NCBI GenBank assembly: GCA_018242605.1
Contig: JAFEBP010000014.1
Span: 310,001-374,000, forward strand
Length of the DNA: 64,000 bases
Source: Planctomycetota bacterium
Lineage (GTDB): Bacteria > Planctomycetota > Phycisphaerae > Phycisphaerales > UBA1924
Reading direction: 5' to 3'
This document shows positions 8,068 through 17,178 of the stretch, one piece after another. The translations under genes were made by a program, and so were the position numbers. The number at the start of each line of letters is the position of its first letter. Within the stretch, counting starts at the first letter, position 1. Under the pieces are notes generated by a model. That model searched no databases. It had not been told where the DNA came from and saw only the letters and a list, made by a program, of their open reading frames with translations.

Positions 8068-10083
8068 ATGACCATCCGACGCCAAATGATCCTGCTCGTT
8101 GCTCTACCCACGCTCGTTATCAACGTGCTAGTCGCCGGCTTCACGACGCTGTACATATTTCGGCAGTCGCGCAGCGCCATCGAACGCGATATGACGCGTC
8201 TCGCCGCCAACTATGCCTCGAGATTCGATGGGCAACTGCGTGAGGTGGCGCGCATCGCAGAGACCACTGCCCGCGTCATTACTTCCATTCCCGCAATCAC
8301 TGACGATCAGATCTACGAACTTCTCGCACGAAATGTGGAGCAAACGGATCTCGTGTACGGTGCCTGCATGGCGTTCGAGCCCGGCACCCGGAGGCCGAAC
8401 GGAGAGCTTTTCGCGCCGTACGTGTGCAGGAGTGACAACGGTCTGCGTCGGATGAACATCGACGCCGGTGTGTACGACTGGTACCGCGACCCAAGCTTTA
8501 CGTGGTTCTCGCAGCCCAAAGCTCTCGGTCACGCCCTCTGGAGCGCACCCTACTTCGACGAGGGCGCGGGCAACGTCCTCATGAGCACCTACTCGGTGCC
8601 GTTCATGTCCCATGGGTCATTCGGCGGCGTGAACACCATCGACATCAACCTGCCTCGCATCCGGGAAGTCGTCGGTCGCGAGTTCGACAAGAATTTGGAC
8701 TTCATAATCCTGGACGCTGGCGGGAGGTTCGTGTTTGATCCCGACGCAAAGAAGATCATGTCCGAGACCATCTTCGAGCACGCGCGGCGAACCAAGAACG
8801 CTGCGCTCGAAGCCCTGTCTCGTCGAATGCTTTCGGGAGTCTCCGGGGTGGGCGTGATAGACGCCTGGGATGCTCCGGGCCGCCGACTCGTGTTCCATGC
8901 CCCGATCCAATCTACGGGTTGGGTCTTCGTGTGTCGCATCCCCGAGTCTGTCGCGCTCGCGGAGGTCCGCTCTCGCGTCGCCTGGAGCGCCGGTACGCTC
9001 GCGTTCGCGCTGGCTCTCACAACTGGCAGCATCTTCGTCGTCTCGCGCCGAATCGGCGGGCGTGTTCACGCCGCAGCAGACGTTGCGGATCGCATCGCCC
9101 ATGGCGACCTCACACGGCCTGTCGCCGAGTCAACCTCCACCGACGAGACGGGCCAACTCATGCGCTCCATGCAAAGCATGGACCGCAATCTCAACTCGCT
9201 GGTCGGCAACGTCAAGCAGGCCGGCATCCGATTGTTCTCGACCGCGACGGAGATCGCGGCCACCAGCAAGCAGCAGGAGGCCTCGTCCGCCACGTTCGGC
9301 GCCGCATCCAACCAGATCGCCGCGGCGGTGAAGGAGATTTCCGCGACCGGTCGTGACCTGGTGAAGACCATGGAGTCCGTCAACCGCATGGCCGGAGAGA
9401 CCGCCACGCTGGCCGGATCCGGACATGCCAGCCTTAAGAACATGGAGGTGATGATGCGCGATCTTGACGGGGCCACCGCCTCGATCGCCGACAAACTCAA
9501 CGCGATCAACGAGCGTTCCCAGAAGATCACGACCGTCATTACCACGATCACCAAGGTGGCCGACCAGACCAACATCCTCTCGATCAACGCGGCCATCGAG
9601 GCCGAAAAGGCGGGCGAGTACGGCTCAGGGTTCTTGGTCATCGCGAGGGAGATCCGGCGCCTGGCCGACCAGACCGCCTCCGCGACGCTGGACATCGAGC
9701 AGATGGTCCAGCAGATGCATGGCGCGGTGTCGTCGGGGGTGATGGAGATGGACCGCTTCTCTGATCAGGTCCGCCGCGGTGTGCGCGAGGTGGCTTCGGC
9801 GGGAGCGCAGCTCAACGAGATCATCGACCGCGTGAACCTCAGCACCACCAGCTTCAGGCAGGTGAACGAGTCGATGCAGTCGCAGTCAGAGGGAGCTCAG
9901 CAGATCAGCGATTCCATGGCCTCCCTCGTCGCCAACGCCAACCAGACCCAGCAATCGGTGAGAGAGTTCGGCCGGGCCGCCTCCGACCTCCAGTCGGCGA
10001 TTGCCCTCCTCCGGGAGGCTGTCGCACAGTTCAAGACCAGGGAAGGGGCTCCTGCGGCGATTTCGGACTCTGCTCTCGCATGA
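8068..10083 (+). CDS. Methyl-accepting chemotaxis protein with dCache sensor
   Basis: A 671-residue transmembrane chemoreceptor. TM1 is at residues 7-29 (ILLVALPTLVINVLVAGF), followed by a periplasmic dCache-type sensor at about 35-290 (YDWYRDPSFTWFSQP and DINLPRIREVVGREF are typical of the fold), TM2 at about 308-330, HAMP at about 331-383 and the coiled-coil signalling domain at about 395-650. The hairpin tip near residue 500 reads DQTNILSINAAIEAEKAGEY, a tip variant of the receptor family that should contact CheA/CheW. There is no C-terminal CheR-binding pentapeptide. The ATG at 8068 follows GTGGAG. No che gene is nearby, so it is an orphan receptor working with a cluster elsewhere. The ligand cannot be told from sequence. 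Confidence 0.92.
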   Translation: MTIRRQMILLVALPTLVINVLVAGFTTLYIFRQSRSAIERDMTRLAANYASRFDGQLREVARIAETTARVITSIPAITDDQIYELLARNVEQTDLVYGACMAFEPGTRRPNGELFAPYVCRSDNGLRRMNIDAGVYDWYRDPSFTWFSQPKALGHALWSAPYFDEGAGNVLMSTYSVPFMSHGSFGGVNTIDINLPRIREVVGREFDKNLDFIILDAGGRFVFDPDAKKIMSETIFEHARRTKNAALEALSRRMLSGVSGVGVIDAWDAPGRRLVFHAPIQSTGWVFVCRIPESVALAEVRSRVAWSAGTLAFALALTTGSIFVVSRRIGGRVHAAADVADRIAHGDLTRPVAESTSTDETGQLMRSMQSMDRNLNSLVGNVKQAGIRLFSTATEIAATSKQQEASSATFGAASNQIAAAVKEISATGRDLVKTMESVNRMAGETATLAGSGHASLKNMEVMMRDLDGATASIADKLNAINERSQKITTVITTITKVADQTNILSINAAIEAEKAGEYGSGFLVIAREIRRLADQTASATLDIEQMVQQMHGAVSSGVMEMDRFSDQVRRGVREVASAGAQLNEIIDRVNLSTTSFRQVNESMQSQSEGAQQISDSMASLVANANQTQQSVREFGRAASDLQSAIALLREAVAQFKTREGAPAAISDSALA

Positions 10084-10259
10084 CGCGGCCTGTGTCCGCG
10101 CGGCGTGGGAAGCCGTTCGCGGCGATACCCAGGGCGGCGCTGACGGCGCCAGAAAAAATCCTTTGCGACAGAGCGGCCTCTCTGGTGCCGAGCAACAAGG
10201 CCTTTGCCTGAAGAACGTACTACGTTGATGGGGCCCAGCAGATCACACACGAGTTCCTG

Positions 10260-11960
10260 GTGTCCCCCAATAGAGTGCAGCACGCCGGCAGCTCCATAGG
10301 ATTGGCCTTGAGCACCTTGGAGACGAATCAAGAACCCTCCGTCGGTTCGGAACCCGAACGGCGACCTGTGGCCAAGTCAGTTCCGGCGCACGAATCGGCA
10401 CGGGGGACCGCCAGGGACACCAAGGGCCGGCACCTCGTCCGCGCCGCCATCGTGGGCGTGCTGGCCGGCCTGGTCGCCGTCGGATTCAAGTGGTCGCTGG
10501 CAGAGTCAGAACGCTCGCGCGCGGGCCTTGTCCAGTGGCTTCGCACGCTCCCGCATGCAGGACTCTGGGCGTGGTCCGTCTTGCCCGTGATCGGGCTGCT
10601 TATCGGGAGCCTCGTTGGCTGGTTGGTCATCCGGTTCTCACCCGACGCATCCGGCAGCGGCATCCCGCACCTCAAGGGCGTGCTGTTGCACGTGCGGTCG
10701 ATGCGGTGGAAGTCTCTGCTACCCGTCAAGTTCATCGGGGGCGCCGTCGGGATCGGAGCGGGTCTGTCACTTGGCCGCGAGGGGCCAACGGTGCAGATGG
10801 GGGCCGCCATTGGCCAGGCGGTCGCCGATTTCCTCCGCGTGCCGTCGCGGGCGGTACCGCAGCTCCTGTCGTGCGGGGCAGGCGCGGGGATCGCGGCCGC
10901 GTTCAACGCTCCGCTGGCAGGCTTCCTGTTCGTGATCGAAGAACTGCACCGCGAACTCTCGGCACGGACTTTCGCAGGAGCACTTGTCGCTGCCCTGTCC
11001 GCCGACATCGTCGCCCGCGCCCTGGGAGGCGACTTGCCGTCGTTCGCGATCAGCGGGTATTCGGCCATACCGCTCGCGGCGTTGCCCGCCGCCGCGCTCC
11101 TGGGTGTCATCGGGGGGGCGTTCGGCGTGGTGTTCAACCGCTCGCTGCTCGCATCGTCGGCCGCCGCTCTTCGAACTCACAGGGTCCCGCGCTGGGCGCT
11201 CCCCGGACTGGCGTGCGGCGCCTGCGGCCTCGTCGCGTGGTGGCTTCCGGACGCGGTTGGGGGCGGCCACTTGACCGCCGAGCACCTGCTCAGCGGCCAC
11301 CTCGCGTGGGGGTTCTGGGCACTGCTGCTCCTGCTAATCGCCAAGTATGTGCTCACGGTCGTTTCGTACGCTTCAGGAGCGCCGGGCGGCATCTTCGCTC
11401 CCATGCTGCTCCTCGGCGCCATTGTCGGCGCGATGCTCGGTGGGCAGCTGAGCAGGCTGTTTCCATCCCTTCAATCGCACAGTACGGCATTCGCCATTCT
11501 TGGCATGGCCGCGCTCTTCACGGGGTCAGTGAGGGCGCCGCTCACTGGTATCGTGCTGATTGTCGAGATGACGGGGAACTACCAGCAGTTGCTCGCGCTC
11601 GGGGTGACGTGCCTGATCGCCGACCTCACCGCGGGGGCGCTCCGCGACAAGCCGGTATACGAAGCACTGCTTGAAGCCGACCTCCACCGCAGGCCGCCGG
11701 CCGGCAACTCCCCGGCTGACATCGCCGCGCCGCGCACGATCTACATCGGCGTCCAGCGCGGGTCCAGTATCGACGGGCGGTCAATACGCGAATGCGGCCT
11801 TCCGCACGGATGCCTGATTGTGGGGATCGAACGCGCGGGGCGGGAACTACACCCCGACCCACACCTGGTGCTGCACTCGGGCGACCACCTGACCGTCGTC
11901 GTGCCCGAAGGAGAAGCCGCCAAGGCAATGACGCTCGTTCGGCTGGCCACCGGCCTGTAG
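10260..11960 (+). CDS. CLC-type Cl-/H+ antiporter with C-terminal RCK_C domain
   Basis: A 566-residue ClC-family membrane protein. It shows the three anion-pathway signatures GSGIP (132-136), GREGP (172-176, with the gating glutamate) and GGIFAP (376-381). A second glutamate at the position of the E. coli proton glutamate (FVIEEL, 227-228) points to an exchanger rather than a channel. The tail (about 493-560, with SIRECGLPHGCLIVGIERAG) is a TrkA-C/RCK_C domain, a small-ligand module found on some bacterial ClCs. The first 50 residues are polar and probably cytoplasmic. The start is uncertain: GTG 10260 is the longest, but its SD is poor and a TTG at 10305 is possible; homology begins near residue 55. 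It is monocistronic, following the chemoreceptor by 176 bp. Confidence 0.9.
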   Translation: MSPNRVQHAGSSIGLALSTLETNQEPSVGSEPERRPVAKSVPAHESARGTARDTKGRHLVRAAIVGVLAGLVAVGFKWSLAESERSRAGLVQWLRTLPHAGLWAWSVLPVIGLLIGSLVGWLVIRFSPDASGSGIPHLKGVLLHVRSMRWKSLLPVKFIGGAVGIGAGLSLGREGPTVQMGAAIGQAVADFLRVPSRAVPQLLSCGAGAGIAAAFNAPLAGFLFVIEELHRELSARTFAGALVAALSADIVARALGGDLPSFAISGYSAIPLAALPAAALLGVIGGAFGVVFNRSLLASSAAALRTHRVPRWALPGLACGACGLVAWWLPDAVGGGHLTAEHLLSGHLAWGFWALLLLLIAKYVLTVVSYASGAPGGIFAPMLLLGAIVGAMLGGQLSRLFPSLQSHSTAFAILGMAALFTGSVRAPLTGIVLIVEMTGNYQQLLALGVTCLIADLTAGALRDKPVYEALLEADLHRRPPAGNSPADIAAPRTIYIGVQRGSSIDGRSIRECGLPHGCLIVGIERAGRELHPDPHLVLHSGDHLTVVVPEGEAAKAMTLVRLATGL

Positions 11961-12284
11961 GCCTCTGGGCGAACGGGGCGGCGCGCCCTCGGAGGAAGAA
12001 TCGGGCCGGCGCGGTTCTTTCCCCGCAGGGTGCATTCTCATGGCCGTCCGTTTGTGCGAGGAAATGCCGGAGGGCTGCATGTGCCCTGAATCTGAGCTCA
12101 TGCCTCGAGCCGATAAGGCTCAGACGCTGATCGAAGAGCAAAAGGGTTGATCCCGAACTGTGGTAGCCGATCGGTTACACACCCTGAAGGACACAGATAT
12201 CACGCCGCTGCTCGATGGACAATCGCGGCCAGCTGGCCACAATGCTCCAAAGTAACTCGTCGTGAGTGCCAAGCAGAACGCCTC

Positions 12285-12341
12285 GCCGACTTCAACGGCG
12301 ATGGGTTCATAGACTCTACCGATGTATCGGACTTCATATAG
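12285..12341 (+). pseudogene. Dockerin-like C-terminal remnant
   Basis: One frame reads ADFNGDGFIDSTDVSDFI then TAG, a near-perfect half of the planctomycete dockerin-like Ca-binding repeat. No signal peptide, upstream domain or second repeat half is in frame, so this is the relic of the 3' end of a secreted-protein gene. The remaining sequence in 11961-12448 is not recognisable. Confidence 0.65.
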
Positions 12342-12448
12342 GTGTGGACGGAGGGCCGATAAGGCGATGAGGTTGTCGAGTTCTTGCTTGTAATCCCGAT
12401 TGCGCTTGATGAGGGCTGCAAGGGTGGTCATACTCCAAGGGACACACT

Positions 12449-13618
12449 ATGAAGGCGCTCAGTTTTCTGGCCACCGGTGTTGCCCTTTGCGGGGCGCTCT
12501 CCACGACAGCGAGCGCATCGTCCTTTTCATTTATTTATCCTACAGCAGGGAGTGACTACACGCGGCCTCTCGGAGTCTCTGATGGTGGGAAGGCTGTTGG
12601 ATGGCTCCTTCGGCGGCAGGCGTCGTCGGGGACATTTTCGTGGACAAGTGATGGGGGGACCATTGACTGGAGTGCCGCCGGGATCAGTTCGGTCGCGGCG
12701 AACTATGGCATTTCGGGCGATGGGTCGGTTATTGTGGGAAGCCATCTTGCGCCTGGAGGCGTGCGTAGCACGGCGTTCCGGCGTGTTGGGGAAGGGTCGT
12801 TGCAGAACCTTGGGAATCTTCCCACGTGGGAGTACAGCCGGAGCACATTGGCGTCCGCGGATGGTTCGGTAATCGTCGGTCGACTTAGCCGTGGCGTCGT
12901 CTATCCCGATGTTCGTTCAAGCCCCTTTGTCTGGACACAGGCTGGGGGAATGCGCGACTTGGGTAAACTTGCAGACGCGGCGGAGTGCGAGGCTACGGCG
13001 CTCAGCACGGATGGCTCCACGGTGGTTGGCTGGTCTGAGTTGAACATCGGCACGACAACAACAGCGCCTTTAGTGTGGCGCGGTAGCGGACCTCTTAGAG
13101 TACTGTCGCTCGACGGCGTTCACGCCGGGAGAGGGGCCAAGGCAACAGGTGTATCAGGCGATGGGCGGATAATAGTTGGCTGGGCATCGGATCCGGATCC
13201 GACCTACGCGCGAACGGCCATTCAATGGATCGACGGCACACCCCACCAGTTGCCATTGGTCGGAGACTATTTGAACAACACCGCCCTGTGGATTACCTCG
13301 GATGCGAGGATGATCGTTGGTGGGGTGAGCGGCAGCTCTTCGGGTCTTCCCAGCCATTCGTACATTTGGTTTGCTGGGGGTGGCGGCATTCCTCTCTACG
13401 ACTATTGGGCGCAAAACGGCGTTCAAATGCCCGTGGGATGGGCCGTGTCGGCCCTCAATGCCATGTCACCCGATGGCAACACCTTTGTGGGCGAGATGAA
13501 GCAAGGGACCAATGGTCCCACCTATGGATTTGTCGTGACGGTACCGGCACCTGCTACGAGCTTAATCGGCATGGCGTTCGCCTTTGCAGTGCGTCGACGC
13601 CGATCACGATCGAGGTGA
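12449..13618 (+). CDS. Secreted HAF-repeat protein with PEP-CTERM-like tail
   Basis: A 389-residue exported protein. The signal peptide (MKALSFLATGVALCGALS...ASA) is followed by about seven HAF-type repeats, each with a GISGDGSVIVG- or ALSTDGSTVVGW-like core (DG..IVG), predicted to form a beta-propeller. The C-terminus VPAPATSLIGMAFAFAVRRR is a PEP-CTERM-type sorting signal: P-A-P, a hydrophobic stretch, then arginines. This implies processing by an exosortase encoded elsewhere. The ATG at 12449 is preceded by CCAAGGGA. Codon usage is visibly less GC-extreme than in neighbours. Its 5' end is duplicated downstream at 13675-13836. Biological role unknown. Confidence 0.82.
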   Translation: MKALSFLATGVALCGALSTTASASSFSFIYPTAGSDYTRPLGVSDGGKAVGWLLRRQASSGTFSWTSDGGTIDWSAAGISSVAANYGISGDGSVIVGSHLAPGGVRSTAFRRVGEGSLQNLGNLPTWEYSRSTLASADGSVIVGRLSRGVVYPDVRSSPFVWTQAGGMRDLGKLADAAECEATALSTDGSTVVGWSELNIGTTTTAPLVWRGSGPLRVLSLDGVHAGRGAKATGVSGDGRIIVGWASDPDPTYARTAIQWIDGTPHQLPLVGDYLNNTALWITSDARMIVGGVSGSSSGLPSHSYIWFAGGGGIPLYDYWAQNGVQMPVGWAVSALNAMSPDGNTFVGEMKQGTNGPTYGFVVTVPAPATSLIGMAFAFAVRRRRSRSR

Positions 13619-13674
13619 ATCGGAGCTTAGCCTGCGCTGTGGTAGTACTCACTTATCGATGAGATTGAATGCCC

Positions 13675-13868
13675 AGGGACACACAACGATGGTGCTTGGT
13701 TTCCTAGCCACCCGGGTTGCCCTTTGCGGGGCTCTCTCCACGACAGCGAGCGCATCGTCCTTTTCATTTATTTATCCTACAGCAGGGAGTGACCATACGC
13801 GGCCTCTCGGAGTCTCGGGTGGTGGGAAGGCCTTAGGTCAGGGCCATCGCGTAGTGATTCGGATTTGA
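13675..13868 (+). pseudogene. Truncated second copy of the HAF/PEP-CTERM gene
   Basis: The leader and first about 50 codons of the 12449 gene are repeated here at high identity (RBS region, signal peptide, FSFIYPTAGSD, RPLGVSGGGKA), starting at the ATG at 13689. The similarity stops abruptly near 13836 and the frame ends at 13868 after 59 codons. The product would be a signal peptide with no repeat domain, so this is a broken tandem duplicate. Confidence 0.85.
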
Positions 13869-14130
13869 TTGGGTACTCGCACACACTCAAGGGAGCCGAG
13901 GTGGAGGCACTCAAGACGCTCCCCTCGATCCCGTCCTCCCACGACCGGGCACCCGCGAGCGGCGAGAGTGTCTCGGCGTTCTGCTTGGCGCGAAACGGGA
14001 GTTTTCGTGAGTCCGGGAGCGCACACGGGAGACTCAGCGGGCACCGGGACGACCAGGGTGGAGAGGTCGCGGAAACCCCATCAAACACTGGGAAAACCGC
14101 GTTTTCAACGGTGGCTGACGCTACCATGAA
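13868..14130 (+). pseudogene. Tyrosine-recombinase (integrase) C-terminal relic 1
   Basis: Immediately after the broken HAF copy, one frame reads IGYSHTLKGAEVEALKTLPS, the extreme C-terminus of a phage-type tyrosine integrase: Y-S/T-H after the catalytic tyrosine region, then the A-L-x-x-L-P helix seen in planctomycete integrases. It continues with a polar tail containing AFCLARNGS and SNTGKTAF, which I recall from integrase tails of this phylum. The catalytic Arg/His/Arg box is missing and the join to the HAF remnant is abrupt. It ends next to the 5' end of the tRNA-Leu gene, the usual place for an integrase at an att site. Assigned by motif recognition only. Confidence 0.55.
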
Positions 14131-14138
14131 CGGACCAC

Positions 14139-14223
14139 GGCCCCGTGGCGGAACGGCAGACGCAGCGGACTTAAAATCCGCAGCCCTTCACCGGGCGTGT
14201 GGGTTCAAATCCCACCGGGGCCA
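14139..14223 (+). tRNA. trnL-UAA: tRNA-Leu(UAA)
   Basis: An 85-base class II tRNA with a fully paired acceptor (GGCCCCG/CGGGGCC), discriminator A, anticodon stem GCGGA/TCCGC with loop CTTAAAA (anticodon TAA), a long variable arm and a canonical T arm. CCA is not encoded. This is the best formed of three related sequences in the window and is flanked on both sides by integrase relics. Confidence 0.93.
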
Positions 14224-14332
14224 TTGCAGAATCGCTGTTTTTGCCGTGTTTTCCTGGCGTTTCTCCACGCTCGGAGTGACGCCAGTTCAGTCTTCCGAAG
14301 TCTCCTTGAGTCTCACGAAATCGTCCCATTTC

Positions 14333-14353
14333 CGACAAGCAATCCGCCGAGAC
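14333..14353 (+). repeat. 21-bp direct repeat R, left copy
   Basis: CGACAAGCAATCCGCCGA plus GAC, identical to 21019-21039. It lies 109 bp after the tRNA-Leu gene. With its partner it brackets the sigma factor/kinase/tandem-paralog block. Confidence 0.85.
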
Positions 14354-14401
14354 AGTTGAGGAGGGTTCTGGCTCCTTGGGTCCCTCCGAAGTGATGCTGG
14401 C

Positions 14402-14506
14402 AGGCCCCGGCTGCGACAGGTTACGCTCACGATGGACCGCTACTCCCACACCGGCCGCGGCGACGAGTTCCGCGCTCTCTCGACGCTTCCGAACCCGCGC
14501 CGTGCA
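14402..14506 (+). pseudogene. Tyrosine-recombinase C-terminal relic 2
   Basis: The frame through the ATG at 14432 reads VTLTMDRYSHTGRG then EFRALSTLPNP. LTMDRYSHT is the catalytic-tyrosine segment of phage-type integrases in planctomycetes, and A-L-S-T-L-P is the following helix, parallel to relic 1 on the other side of the tRNA. Upstream catalytic residues are absent and the frame runs into the 3' end of the kinase gene. The rest of 14224-14526 holds only T-rich tRNA 3' flank and repeat R. Confidence 0.55.
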
Positions 14507-14526
14507 TGCAACCCCTCAGGCAGGGC

Positions 14527-17178
14527 CTACTGCCCTTGCCCCGACGCCGGCTTCCGCTCCGCCAGCCGAGCCAGCAGCGCCTCTCGCTTGGCGGCCAGAT
14601 CGGCGGAGGGTTCGTGCTCAGCCCACCCGGCGTAGACAGCCTCCAGCTCGTGGAGCAGCGGCTCGCTCCGTTGCGGAGAACACAGCTGGATCTGCTTCTC
14701 GAGCACGTCTTCCGCGGCCGCGTAGTCGTGGCGCTTGGAGAGGATCTGAGCCAGGCGGGCTCCGACGATCGCGCGGATCGTGTCGACCATCGGACGTGAA
14801 CCGATCGCCGCGATCACCTTGCGGCAGTCCGCTTCGGCCTCCTCCAGTCTGCCGAGGTGGACCAGAACTCCTGTCCGCATCAGCAGCGGGTTGACCGTCC
14901 GGAGGTTCTGCGTCCCTCTCGCGGTCGTTCGGGCCTCGATCAGCTCGTCCAGCAGGGCGAGCGACTCTTCGTACTTGCCGCTCCGCGACTGCACGAACGC
15001 CATCGCCAGCTTGATGGGCAGCGTGTTCTCGTGGGTTGGTCCGAAGCTCTCCACCGAGCTCTTGATCGCTTCACGAAGCAGAGACTCGGCCTCGTCGTAC
15101 TGAGCAAGATCCGCAAGGACGTTCGCCGTCTTTGCGATGGATTTGTTCGTCACGTCCGAAGATGCGGGCAGCAGACGCCGGCACTTTGCGAGCACCGCTT
15201 TGTGGAACTCGAGACTCTCCTGAAGCCGGCCGAGCTTCCTGAGCGTCGCGGCCCACTCCCGCTCGATGCTCAGCCGCAGCGGGTCCGACTCCTCCAGCAC
15301 CCGCTGCGCCCGCGCGAGCAGATCGCGCGCCCTCACCTGCATCGCTTCGAGATCATCCATCGCGTTGAGCATCATGAGCTCATCGAGCTGAACCGCCAGC
15401 ACCTTGGGATTATCCGGCCCCAGGCCCTCAGAGAGAGACCCCACCGCCCTGCGATACGCCAGAAGCGCGTTCGCACGCATCGACAACGCCGCGAACGACG
15501 AAGCGACATTCGCCTGGAGCAGCCCGCGGGCACGCGGCTGATCCACAAAGCTCTCATCGATGGCCCGGACGCTCGGCTGAAGGATCTCCCGATCGAGCAG
15601 GTCGCTCGCAACATCAGTGGTATTGATCCGGAGCAGCGCCGCGTCGAACGCGGCCAGCAGGGACGAACGCTCCGCCTCCGCCATCCGATCGACCTCCAGC
15701 GCCTTGATCAAACGCGCCCGCATGTCGCTGGCGAGATTGTTGCCCATCGTAAACGCGTCGAGTGATCGGAGCATCTCGGCCTGGAACTCGGCGACCTGCT
15801 GCAGTTCCTTCGAACGCTCGGCCTCCGCCCGGGCAAGCCGCGTCTGCGCCGCCTCCGCGGCGCGGGCCGCCGCCGCTTCCCTGCGCGCCTCGCGCGCCTG
15901 CGATAAGGTGCCGGCGATGCCCAGAAGCAACGTCGCGAGCACGAGCGCCGCCGCCGCCACGACCGGCCGGTGCCGGCGAGCGGACTTGCGCAGGGCGTAC
16001 CAGGTCGAGGGCGGCGCGGCGAGGACGGCCTCGCCGCGGAGGTACCGCTCGAGGTCCTGCTCCAGCTCGGCGACGCTGCCGTAGCGCCGCTCACGGTCCT
16101 TCTCGATCGCCCGCAGCACGACCCAGTCGAGGTCGCGGCGGAGCTGCGTTCGGAGCCTTGCCGGCTCGGTCGCCCGCAGCGTGGAAGCCCGCGTTCCGCG
16201 GTCGGTGCCGGTGCGGAGTCGGACGCTGGGCGCGATCACCTCGGCCTCGAGGATGGCCTTCTGGAGCGACTCGCCGCTCTTGCGGCGGAGCGAGCCGCTC
16301 GGCACGGGCGTTTCGCCCGTCAGCAGCTCATACAGCAGGACTCCCAGCGAGTACACATCCGAACGCGTGTCCACGTCGCTCTCGCCCTGGGCCTGCTCGG
16401 GGCTCGTGTACTCGGGCGTCCCGATGAACTGCTGCTGAACGCTCACCATCGTTCCCGCGCGCAGATCCTGCCGGATCGCCTTGGCGATCCCGAAGTCGAT
16501 CACTTTCGGCGCGGGCTTGCCGTCGACCCGGGACACGAGGATGTTCGACGGCTTGAGGTCCCTGTGGATGAGCCCGCGCTGGTGGGCGTGGTGCACGGCG
16601 CGGCAGACGGTGCAGAAGATCGCCAGTCGCTGCTCGATCGTGAGGCGGCCGGCGTCGCAGTACTTGGTGATCGGCTCGCCCGGGCAGACTTCCATCGAGA
16701 AGTACGGCCGGCCGCTGTCGGTCGAACCCGCGTCGTAGACCTTGGCGATGTTGGGGTGATCGAGCAGCGCCATCGCCTGGCGCTCGCGATGGAACCTCGC
16801 GATGACCTCGCGGGTGTCCATGCCGAGCTTCACGACCTTGAGGGCGACTTCGCGTCTGATGGGGGTGGACTGTTCGGCGAGGAAGACCGTGCCGAAGCCG
16901 CCCTCGCCCAGCACGCGCACGATGCGGTAGGGGCCGATGGTCATTCCGGGCGACTCGGCGATCGCGGCCGCGAGCCGCGAAGCGTCGACAGGCGAAACCA
17001 GCGGCTCAAAGTCAGCGCCTCCCGCGGCACGATCCTCGCGGAGCATCCTCAAGACCTGAGCACGAACCTCATCATCGTCCGGACACTCGGTTTCGAGCTC
17101 GCGTGCTTGATCTGATTCCGGAAGGTCCAGCAGCCGCTGGAACAGGTCGCGCGCGCGGGCACGCTGGAGCGGAGTCAT
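14527..17178 (-). CDS. Membrane Ser/Thr protein kinase with C-terminal TPR-like region
   Basis: An 883-residue Hanks-type kinase. A short N-terminal helical segment (1-75) precedes the catalytic domain (about 83-390): glycine loop GEGGFG 91-96, Lys in VALK (114), HRDLKPSN 205-212, DFG 228-230 and SPE 259-261. It has no PASTA or other known extracellular sensor. One TM lies at about 412-435 (ALVLATLLLGIAGTL), followed by a long helical half with TPR-like pairs (ALLAYRRAVGSLSEGLGPDN, AESLLREAIKSSVESFGP). The ATG at 17178 overlaps the TGA of the sigma factor gene (ATGA), indicating translational coupling. Planctomycete ECF sigma factors linked to such kinases are a known group; phosphorylation of the partner sigma or its regulators is the likely role. 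Confidence 0.9.
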   Translation of the reverse strand: MTPLQRARARDLFQRLLDLPESDQARELETECPDDDEVRAQVLRMLREDRAAGGADFEPLVSPVDASRLAAAIAESPGMTIGPYRIVRVLGEGGFGTVFLAEQSTPIRREVALKVVKLGMDTREVIARFHRERQAMALLDHPNIAKVYDAGSTDSGRPYFSMEVCPGEPITKYCDAGRLTIEQRLAIFCTVCRAVHHAHQRGLIHRDLKPSNILVSRVDGKPAPKVIDFGIAKAIRQDLRAGTMVSVQQQFIGTPEYTSPEQAQGESDVDTRSDVYSLGVLLYELLTGETPVPSGSLRRKSGESLQKAILEAEVIAPSVRLRTGTDRGTRASTLRATEPARLRTQLRRDLDWVVLRAIEKDRERRYGSVAELEQDLERYLRGEAVLAAPPSTWYALRKSARRHRPVVAAAALVLATLLLGIAGTLSQAREARREAAAARAAEAAQTRLARAEAERSKELQQVAEFQAEMLRSLDAFTMGNNLASDMRARLIKALEVDRMAEAERSSLLAAFDAALLRINTTDVASDLLDREILQPSVRAIDESFVDQPRARGLLQANVASSFAALSMRANALLAYRRAVGSLSEGLGPDNPKVLAVQLDELMMLNAMDDLEAMQVRARDLLARAQRVLEESDPLRLSIEREWAATLRKLGRLQESLEFHKAVLAKCRRLLPASSDVTNKSIAKTANVLADLAQYDEAESLLREAIKSSVESFGPTHENTLPIKLAMAFVQSRSGKYEESLALLDELIEARTTARGTQNLRTVNPLLMRTGVLVHLGRLEEAEADCRKVIAAIGSRPMVDTIRAIVGARLAQILSKRHDYAAAEDVLEKQIQLCSPQRSEPLLHELEAVYAGWAEHEPSADLAAKREALLARLAERKPASGQGQ

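Noticed and set aside
10120..10165. GGCGC/GCGCC hairpin after the chemoreceptor gene as a terminator
   Set aside because: It is followed by an A run on the coding strand, not T, so it does not terminate the plus-strand gene, and no minus-strand gene ends there.
12120..12431. 103-codon minus-strand frame beginning MTTLAALIKRNRDYKQELDN
   Set aside because: Superficially like a small toxin/antitoxin-type protein, but it lies antisense to the dockerin relic, resembles nothing I recognise and has no partner gene.
14171..14449. Minus-strand frame ending in APVGFEPTRPVKGCGF
   Set aside because: A well-known artefact: the antisense translation of a tRNA-Leu gene.
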